Assembly (NCBI GenBank): GCA_003451595.1
Contig: DMDA01000030.1
Location: forward strand, 11,933 to 60,279
DNA: 48,347 bases
Origin: Chloroflexota bacterium
Lineage (GTDB): Bacteria; Chloroflexota; Anaerolineae; Caldilineales; Caldilineaceae
Direction: 5' to 3'
Shown: in pieces, positions 42,880 through 48,347 of the stretch
Numbering within the stretch: the stretch's first letter is position 1
How the letters are laid out: every line of letters starts with the position of its first letter
Notes under the pieces: model-generated
Told to the model about the DNA's origin: nothing
Databases searched by the model: none
Seen by the model: only the letters and a program-made list of their open reading frames with translations
Program-made: the position numbers and the translations under genes

Positions 42880-42921
42880 TGAGGATTAACAAAATAACCC
42901 GGTAATCGTTGTTAATCTTCA
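42880..42921. repeat. Inverted repeat between the glycosyltransferase and patatin genes
   Basis: Arms of 13 bases, TGAGGATTAACAA and TTGTTAATCTTCA, match with one mismatch around a 16-base spacer. There is no T-run after it. It is unusually AT-rich for this region and could be an operator or a weak terminator. Confidence 0.65.
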
Positions 42922-42972
42922 CAAAGGTCGCAATCGCCCGACAGACACGATGAACAAAGCAGAGGTCAGAGT

Positions 42973-43863
42973 ATGCACATGCAATTGACTACCACCGCGC
43001 GCGAACGACTGGTTTGGGATCAGCCACCCAAACCCAGGCGAGTGGGGCTGGTGTTGGGCGGAGGCGCCGCGCGCGGCATTGCGCACATCGGCGCACTGGA
43101 AACGCTGGAGGGAAATGGCATCTATCCTGACGTAATCGCGGGCGCCAGCGTTGGCGCGCTGGTGGGCGGGCTGTATGCGGCAGGCGTCTCGGCAGCGCGC
43201 CTCAAGGCGATCGTGGCCGACATCTCCTGGCTCGATTTAGTCAGCCTCAAGCTGCCGTCGCTGCACCTGACCGATCTGGCGAAAAGCCTGCCGCTCGGTC
43301 TGCTAGATTTGGACAAGATGATCGGATGGATTGACTCCCTGATCGGCGAGGGCATCCACTTCGAACAACTCAACACCCCCTTCACTGCCGTTGCCACCGA
43401 TCTGGTGTCAAGTGAAGTCGTCGCCATGAATCGAGGCTTATTGGCGCCAGCTATCCGCGCCAGTTGCGCCGTGCCTGGCATCTTCACACCTTATCGTCGC
43501 AACGGACGTCTGTTGGTGGATGGCGTGGTCGCCAACAACCTGCCGGTGAGTGTCGCGCGCGACATGGGCGCCGATTACGTCATCGCTGTGGATTTGCTGC
43601 CGCCGCTGGGGACGGGGGCGGCAGAGCGCGCTGTGGAGCCGCGCAACCTGGCGGAGGCAGCCATGACCGCGCTTTTCACCCTGGCGCGCGCCACTCAAGC
43701 CGAACAACAGTACGCCGACATCGTCGTGACGCCACCCATCGCCCACATCAACCTGGCGGACCTCTCCGCCGCCGAAGAGTTGCTGGCTGCGGGCAAACAG
43801 GCGATGGCGGCGTGGATACCCAAGATCAAAGCCGATCTAGCGCCCGAAAAGGTGAACGCATGA
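42973..43863 (+). CDS. Patatin-like phospholipase (NTE/RssA type)
   Basis: A 296-residue Ser-Asp dyad lipid acyl hydrolase. The oxyanion motif is GLVLGGGAARGIAHIGAL, the nucleophile Ser59 lies in GASVG, and the catalytic Asp is in LLVDGVVANNLPV. There is no signal peptide or membrane helix, so it is probably cytoplasmic, acting on membrane lipids. The ATG at 42973 has AGAGGTCAGAG upstream; an alternative ATG lies six bases later. Its stop overlaps the next ATG (ATGA), coupling it to the PfkB-type kinase gene. Confidence 0.93.
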   Translation: MHMQLTTTARERLVWDQPPKPRRVGLVLGGGAARGIAHIGALETLEGNGIYPDVIAGASVGALVGGLYAAGVSAARLKAIVADISWLDLVSLKLPSLHLTDLAKSLPLGLLDLDKMIGWIDSLIGEGIHFEQLNTPFTAVATDLVSSEVVAMNRGLLAPAIRASCAVPGIFTPYRRNGRLLVDGVVANNLPVSVARDMGADYVIAVDLLPPLGTGAAERAVEPRNLAEAAMTALFTLARATQAEQQYADIVVTPPIAHINLADLSAAEELLAAGKQAMAAWIPKIKADLAPEKVNA

Positions 43864-44780
43864 TTGATTGCGATGTACTCTGCGTCGGTTTTGCCTGTTA
43901 CGACCTGATTTTCACCGTCGATCATCATCCCGGCCCCAATGAAAAGGCGCGCGCCAGCGCTTTTCTGGGCTGTGGCGGCGGCACGGCGGCCAATGCTGCG
44001 GTAGCCGCCGCACAACTGGGCGCAACGACCGCCTTCACCGGCTATCTGGGCAACGATATTTATGGCGACCAGCACCTGGCCGAACTGCATACAGCGGGCG
44101 TCGATACGCGCCTGGTTGTACGCGGGGCAGAGGCGACCTCTATCTCTGCCATCTTTGTCAAGCCCGACGGCGCACGCTCCATCGTTAACTACCGCGAACA
44201 CATCGCCAGCCGCCTCACGCCCGCAGATGTTCCCTTCACGCAACTGCGGCCCAAGGCCATTCTCTTCGACGGCCACCAGCCAGCGCTTGCCCTGGCGGTT
44301 GCCGACTGGGCGCAGGCGCAGGGCATCCCCACGTTACTCGACGCCGACACGGTCAATGATGGCAACCGAGAGTTAGTGCGGCGCTGCACAATCGTGGCGG
44401 CGTCGGAGCACTTTGCACAGGCCTTTACCGGCGCCGATTCGCCACAGGCCGGTATGGCGCTGCTGGCGCAACACGCGCCCGCCGTCGTTGTCACCCTGGG
44501 TGAGCGTGGCCTGATCTGGCAACGCGGGGCGGAGACCGGCGCGCTGCCCGCGTTCCCGGTGGAGGTCGTTGACACCACTGGCGCTGGCGACGCCTTTCAC
44601 GGTGCACTGGCAGCAGGTGTAGCACAGGGCCAGTCTTGGGAGGGGCTGCTGCACTTTGCCAGCGCCGCTGGCGCGCTCTGCTGCACCAAACACGGCGCAC
44701 GCATTGGCATCCCGACGTTGGCGGAAGTGCAGGCACTGCTACGAAAAAGCAAGTTGAAAACGCGCCCAGATGTGCGATAA
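43860..44780 (+). CDS. PfkB-family carbohydrate kinase
   Basis: A 306-residue ribokinase-fold sugar or nucleoside kinase. The N-terminus has GPNEKARASAFLGCGGGTAANAAVAAAQLG (two adjacent blocks forming signature 1) and the C-terminal signature DTTGAGDAFHGAL with the catalytic Asp. LDADTVNDGN and VVVTLGERGL are also usual. Substrate is not predictable. The ATG overlaps the patatin stop by four bases. After the stop, 44781-44970 has no recognisable gene or clear terminator. Confidence 0.92.
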   Translation: MIDCDVLCVGFACYDLIFTVDHHPGPNEKARASAFLGCGGGTAANAAVAAAQLGATTAFTGYLGNDIYGDQHLAELHTAGVDTRLVVRGAEATSISAIFVKPDGARSIVNYREHIASRLTPADVPFTQLRPKAILFDGHQPALALAVADWAQAQGIPTLLDADTVNDGNRELVRRCTIVAASEHFAQAFTGADSPQAGMALLAQHAPAVVVTLGERGLIWQRGAETGALPAFPVEVVDTTGAGDAFHGALAAGVAQGQSWEGLLHFASAAGALCCTKHGARIGIPTLAEVQALLRKSKLKTRPDVR

Positions 44781-44970
44781 TTACAGCCGATTGCCAGCTT
44801 ATTTTGCAAAACTTCATCATTTACCGGTTGGGCGCCGCAATTCGCTCCAACATGCAATCGAGCCGTAGCAAGAAGCAACAGACCAGGCAGTCTTTCAGAC
44901 AGTGCACGCGGAAAAGCGGCGAACCGATTATCGAGAGCAGTCACACCATTGAACAATAGCAGGTGATCCT

Positions 44971-46131
44971 ATGGCGCCTATTCGCGTGTTGACCATCGCC
45001 GGCAGCCCTTACGAACTGGGCTACGTCCACGGCAAGACCTACGCTAACGAAATCGGCGAACTGACCGAGGAGCGGTTGCGGCTGAGCTGCGATCCCTTCT
45101 GGACCGGCGGTCAACAGGCGACGCTCGACGAGGTGTTGGCGCTGGGCCGCGCCTGTCTGCGTTATCACGAAGCCTTTGCGCCGGAGTTGATGGAAGAGAT
45201 GCGCGGCATGGCCGACGCCACCGGTCTCGGCGTCAACGAGCTGGTGATCATGAACGGCTTCACCGATTTCGTGGACATCATCGCTAACCCCGCCGCGCTA
45301 GGGCATGCACGCACCTATGGCGCACTCCCCAGCGACGTCAGCGACTGCACCGCCTTCATCGTGGAGCCGTCGGCGTCGGCGGACGGGCGCGCCTACCTGG
45401 GACAGACATGGGACATGCATAGCACCGCTACGCCCTATGTGCTGATGCTCGACCTGCGTCCACAGGCAAGCCCAGCACTGATGACCTTCACCATCACCGG
45501 CTGCGTCGGCATGATCGGCATGAACGAACACGGTGTAGCGGTCGGCATCAACAACCTGCTCGCTGCCGACGGAAGACCGGGCGTCCACTGGGTTTACGTG
45601 GTGCGCAAGATGTTGGCGCAGCGCACTGTTGAGGATGCGCTCGCCGTACTGCAGGCCGCGCATCTTTCCGGCGCGCACAACTATCTGTTATTGGGACCGG
45701 ATGCGACCGGTGCGCAGCGTGGCTACAATGTCGAACACATGGCGACGCGTGCCCACGTCATCCCCGTGACAGGCGTCTACGCCCATACCAACCATTGCCT
45801 GATCCAGGCAATGATCGACGTCGAACGCCCGCGTAAGAACATTTCTCAGGAAAGCACGCTGGCGCGCCACGATCAGGCCAGTCACTTCCTGACGGAGCAG
45901 GTCGGGCGCATCACCATCGACACCTTGATGGCGTTGACCCGCTATCATGAAGGCGATGCGTTGTCGGTCTGCGCCCATGTCCAACCAGGCTACGATGTGG
46001 AAAGTTCCGGAGCCTGCATTATGTCGCCCGCAACCCGCGAACTGTGGGCAGTGTGGGGAAATCCCTGCCAGAATGCGTACGAGGCCTTTCGGGTTGGCGC
46101 CACAGCAGCGCAACAAGTGACCTGTAGCTAA
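44971..46131 (+). CDS. C45-family acyltransferase/peptidase-like protein
   Basis: A 386-residue Ntn-type hydrolase resembling acyl-CoA:6-aminopenicillanic acid acyltransferase. The N-terminus has the family segment GSPYELGYVHGKTYA, followed by PELMEEMRGMADATG and LVIMNGFTDF. The likely nucleophile is Cys126 in SDCTAFIV, which would become N-terminal after self-cleavage if this member is processed. LGQTWDMH, GMIGMNEHGVAVGINNL and THTNH-like (YAHTNHCL) match the rest of the fold. The natural substrate is unknown, and antibiotic synthesis should not be assumed. CAGGTGATC precedes the ATG. Confidence 0.88.
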   Translation: MAPIRVLTIAGSPYELGYVHGKTYANEIGELTEERLRLSCDPFWTGGQQATLDEVLALGRACLRYHEAFAPELMEEMRGMADATGLGVNELVIMNGFTDFVDIIANPAALGHARTYGALPSDVSDCTAFIVEPSASADGRAYLGQTWDMHSTATPYVLMLDLRPQASPALMTFTITGCVGMIGMNEHGVAVGINNLLAADGRPGVHWVYVVRKMLAQRTVEDALAVLQAAHLSGAHNYLLLGPDATGAQRGYNVEHMATRAHVIPVTGVYAHTNHCLIQAMIDVERPRKNISQESTLARHDQASHFLTEQVGRITIDTLMALTRYHEGDALSVCAHVQPGYDVESSGACIMSPATRELWAVWGNPCQNAYEAFRVGATAAQQVTCS

Positions 46132-46178
46132 TCGGTTCAGAGCCGCTACCTTCTTTTTGTGACCCAACGGAGCAAGCC

Positions 46179-47111
46179 ATGCATACACGACCAACCACCC
46201 GCTCCGACTTATTGCACACGCTCCAGACGACGCGCGCTGCGTTGTTGTCAGCCATTGACGCCGTGCCCGTTGACCGCCGTGAGGAGCCACTGCCGTCGGG
46301 GTTGAGCGTCAAAGACTTGTTGGCGCACATCACCTTCTGGGAGCGTTATCTGCTCGATCGGCTAGAGGCAGCCGCCGCCGGCCGCGACGTCGCCAGCCTA
46401 CCCTACGAAATCGACATGGAGGTGGATGCCATCAACGCGCGTGTGCTGGCGCAGCACCAAAGCCAATCATGGGAAGTGATCTGGTTTGACTTTGAGGATG
46501 TCCATCGTCGCGCCCTGGCGGCAATTGAGCAGCTCAGCGAAGCCGACATTTTTGATCCGGCGCGCAGCCAGGCGGTTATCGGCGATGATACGCACACCGC
46601 CTTTGACCATATCTACGCCGAAACTGCTGAACACTTTGCCGAACACGCCGCCGAGATCAAGACGTGGCTGACCGGTCATCCGCCTGTCATGCACGCTGGC
46701 GCCGACCTCTGCCCGCTCGTGCGACCGGAAACGACCTACGCCGGGCTGCAGGGACTCAACTACTTTGCCGGCGTCTCGGCGCAAAATGTCGGGTCACAGG
46801 CGATCTGTATGCACCTGCTGAAAATGCCGCCTGGTGCACGCGCCAAAGCGCATTTACACGAGCATCACGAGACAGCGATTTATCTGATCTCCGGTCAGGC
46901 GGCGATGTGGTACGGACCCAATCTGGAGTATCATCTGCAAATGCAAGCTGGCGAGTTCCTCTATATTCCGGCTGGCGTGCCGCACCTGCCTTACAACCCC
47001 TCCCCAGACACGGAAGCAGTCGCGGTGTTGTCGCGCACCGATCCTAATGAACAGGAAAGTGTGCGGCTGCTGCCAGAGCTAGAGAATCTGGTGAAGCCTG
47101 GGATTATATGA
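46179..47111 (+). CDS. DinB/DfsB-like four-helix protein fused to a cupin domain
   Basis: A 310-residue two-domain protein. Residues 1-170 resemble the DinB/ClbS-DfsB four-helix bundle (ALLSAIDAVPVDRRE, SVKDLLAHITFWERYLL, then FDHIYAETAEHFAEHAAEI). The C-terminal part is a classic small cupin: motif 1 GARAKAHLHEHHETAIYLISG minus its last residue is GARAKAHLHEHHETAIYLIS, with metal-binding His-x-His and Glu, and motif 2 is GEFLYIPAGVPHLPYN. Enzymatic role is unknown; the cupin may be a metal-dependent isomerase, dioxygenase or binding domain. GGAGCAAGCC lies upstream of the ATG. Its last eight bases overlap the convergent regulator gene. Confidence 0.85.
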   Translation: MHTRPTTRSDLLHTLQTTRAALLSAIDAVPVDRREEPLPSGLSVKDLLAHITFWERYLLDRLEAAAAGRDVASLPYEIDMEVDAINARVLAQHQSQSWEVIWFDFEDVHRRALAAIEQLSEADIFDPARSQAVIGDDTHTAFDHIYAETAEHFAEHAAEIKTWLTGHPPVMHAGADLCPLVRPETTYAGLQGLNYFAGVSAQNVGSQAICMHLLKMPPGARAKAHLHEHHETAIYLISGQAAMWYGPNLEYHLQMQAGEFLYIPAGVPHLPYNPSPDTEAVAVLSRTDPNEQESVRLLPELENLVKPGII

Positions 47112-48347
47112 TGCTCAGCGCAAAGCGCACGGCTTCGTCGAGTGTCATCCGCTCCCCAATCTGCACCGCCCGCTGATAGCTCTCCGGCGTCAGATTTTCC
47201 TGGATCGACGCGAGATACGCTTCTACTTCGATGGCGACATGGGCGTTGCGACGCGCGTGCAGGCGGGCGAAAGCCGCGGTGGCGGCGGCAAAGAGCGTAG
47301 CAGCGCGCTCATGCTCCCTGCGCAGCGTCGCCAACTCCGCAGTGTGATCCAGCACCCTGGCGATGCCAAGTTGGTCGTCGAGGGCAACGCGCAATTGGAG
47401 GCTCTCCTGTGTCAACTGAGCAGAGCGGTCATAATCTCCGCGCCGCAGCGCCAGGTCGCCCAGATTGACAAGCGTAGATGCGATGCCGAACTGGTCATGG
47501 TTACGGCGCTTGATCGCCAGGCTTTCGGTGTAGAGCGCCTCCGCCTCCTCCAACCTGCCTGAGTTTACGTAGGCGACGGCCAGATTATTGAGCGTCAACG
47601 CCATCTGTGCATCGGTGACGGCGCCAGGAGCAAGCTGGCGTCGCAGCGTCAGGCATTGGTCAAGGAAATCGGCGGCGCGGGGAGCATCCCCAGCGCGCCC
47701 GTATGTAGAGCCAAGCGTATAGAGGGCAGATGCCAGCAGTGCAGCGTCGCCAGTGGTGCGCGCCAGAGTTAGCGCGCGCTCATGGAACTCCAGCGCGGCG
47801 GTGTGATCGCCCTGTAACTGCGCAAAGAGACCAGCCTGCCCCAGGACTTCCACCTGTTCAGCTGTCGGGACAGCGTCGAGCATGGTGACAGCCTGCTCGA
47901 ACCAGCTGCGTCCCTCCGTGACGCGCCCGCTGATCTGCCAGAAGCGCGCCAGTCCGCGCGCAATTCGCATTCCACACTGCGCACGCACTGCGTCGACGCC
48001 AGCGGTGAACGACCAACGCAGGGCAACGCGCAGATTATCTTCTTCCTCTCTCAGCGCCGCGATCCACACCATTTGCTGTGCGCCATAGATCTGACGCCCG
48101 GCTTGCTGCGCAAACGCATCGTAATAGGCCGCATGACGCTGTAGCAGCGCCGCGCGCTCGGCGGGGTCGAGCAAGTGGTCGGCGTATTCATGCACAGTCG
48201 TCAACATGATGAAACGCACGCCGTGCTCCGTCTGCGTCGGCTGCAATAGGCTGTGGTCGCACAGGGCGCCAAGTGCGTCCAATACGTCGAATGCTGCGTC
48301 ACCGCAGACGGTTTCGGCGGCTTCGGCTGTAAAGCTGCGCGCAAAGA
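47104..48347 (-). CDS. C-terminal part of a TPR-containing ATPase-type transcriptional regulator (partial)
   Basis: The frame is open through the right edge, so the N-terminus is missing. The first visible residues (FTAEAAETVCG ... LDALGALCDHSLLQ) and RFIMLTTVHEYADHLL match the end of the NB-ARC/STAND ATPase region in AfsR- or LuxR-type regulators. The following 330 residues are TPR repeats (ALEFHERALTLARTTGD, LNNLAVAYVNSGRLEEAEALY, LVNLGDLALRRGDYDRSAQL). No LuxR helix-turn-helix is at the C-terminus, so the DNA-binding domain, if any, would be N-terminal. Signals and targets are unknown. Confidence 0.85.
   Translation of the reverse strand, partial: FARSFTAEAAETVCGDAAFDVLDALGALCDHSLLQPTQTEHGVRFIMLTTVHEYADHLLDPAERAALLQRHAAYYDAFAQQAGRQIYGAQQMVWIAALREEEDNLRVALRWSFTAGVDAVRAQCGMRIARGLARFWQISGRVTEGRSWFEQAVTMLDAVPTAEQVEVLGQAGLFAQLQGDHTAALEFHERALTLARTTGDAALLASALYTLGSTYGRAGDAPRAADFLDQCLTLRRQLAPGAVTDAQMALTLNNLAVAYVNSGRLEEAEALYTESLAIKRRNHDQFGIASTLVNLGDLALRRGDYDRSAQLTQESLQLRVALDDQLGIARVLDHTAELATLRREHERAATLFAAATAAFARLHARRNAHVAIEVEAYLASIQENLTPESYQRAVQIGERMTLDEAVRFALSII

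Noticed and set aside
43464..43859. In-frame upstream extension of the PfkB kinase overlapping the patatin gene
   Set aside because: The extension has no kinase homology and lies within the patatin coding region. The ATG at 43860 overlaps its stop in the usual ATGA manner.
44636..44959. A 107-codon frame across the gap between the PfkB kinase and the C45-like gene
   Set aside because: It starts inside the kinase gene, has no ribosome site and shows no protein-like pattern.

Overview
This window is GC-rich, densely coded chromosomal DNA that most resembles a member of the Chloroflexota, probably Caldilinea-like. That placement is an inference from gene content and style: a Rex repressor, long secreted proteins with PTPTWTP-type linkers, a DnaQ-DinG fusion, an AddAB pair, and weak or absent Shine-Dalgarno sites on many genes. 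No rRNA, tRNA, CRISPR array, phage genes or transposase were seen. The only mobile-like items are two near-identical 98-bp palindromic elements and a REP-like hairpin.

Layout. 1-9200: start of a membrane protein, the exonuclease-helicase DinG, a family 2 glycosyltransferase, a small membrane protein, a secreted M14 zinc carboxypeptidase, a divergent CtaG-like membrane protein, the redox repressor Rex and, on the opposite strand, the 16S rRNA methyltransferase RsmG. 9200-11130: a DtxR/MntR-type metal regulator translationally coupled to a Nudix hydrolase, a bidirectional terminator, then infA and rpsU on the minus strand. 11254-19919: a GAF/PAS histidine kinase followed by addB and addA, the recombination helicase-nuclease.

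19978-22770 is a minus-strand operon of a corrinoid protein and two URO-D family proteins, a likely methyl-transfer system with no substrate methyltransferase beside it. 23158-28607, plus strand: acyl-CoA dehydrogenase, enoyl-CoA hydratase, a CPA1-type antiporter with an RCK-like tail, and an FAD amine oxidoreductase. 28638-37730, minus strand, is a long and probably largely co-transcribed series: small membrane protein, zinc-type dehydrogenase, acyl-CoA carboxylase beta subunit, an unknown protein, biotin carboxylase, biotin carrier protein, a thioredoxin-fold protein without its cysteines, Sco, a proline-rich repeat membrane protein and ThpR. Biotin ligase birA diverges from it, so the enzyme that activates the biotin carrier sits next to the carboxylase it serves.

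38819-48347: a large secreted repeat protein translationally coupled to a GT39-like membrane glycosyltransferase (a candidate surface-protein/glycosylation pair), a patatin coupled to a PfkB kinase, a C45-type acyltransferase/hydrolase, a DinB-like/cupin fusion, and the C-terminal part of a TPR-containing regulator that runs off the right edge. The strongest leads for new biology are the two inverted 98-bp palindromic elements, both in divergent intergenic regions, the repeat-protein/glycosyltransferase pair, and the corrinoid/URO-D operon.
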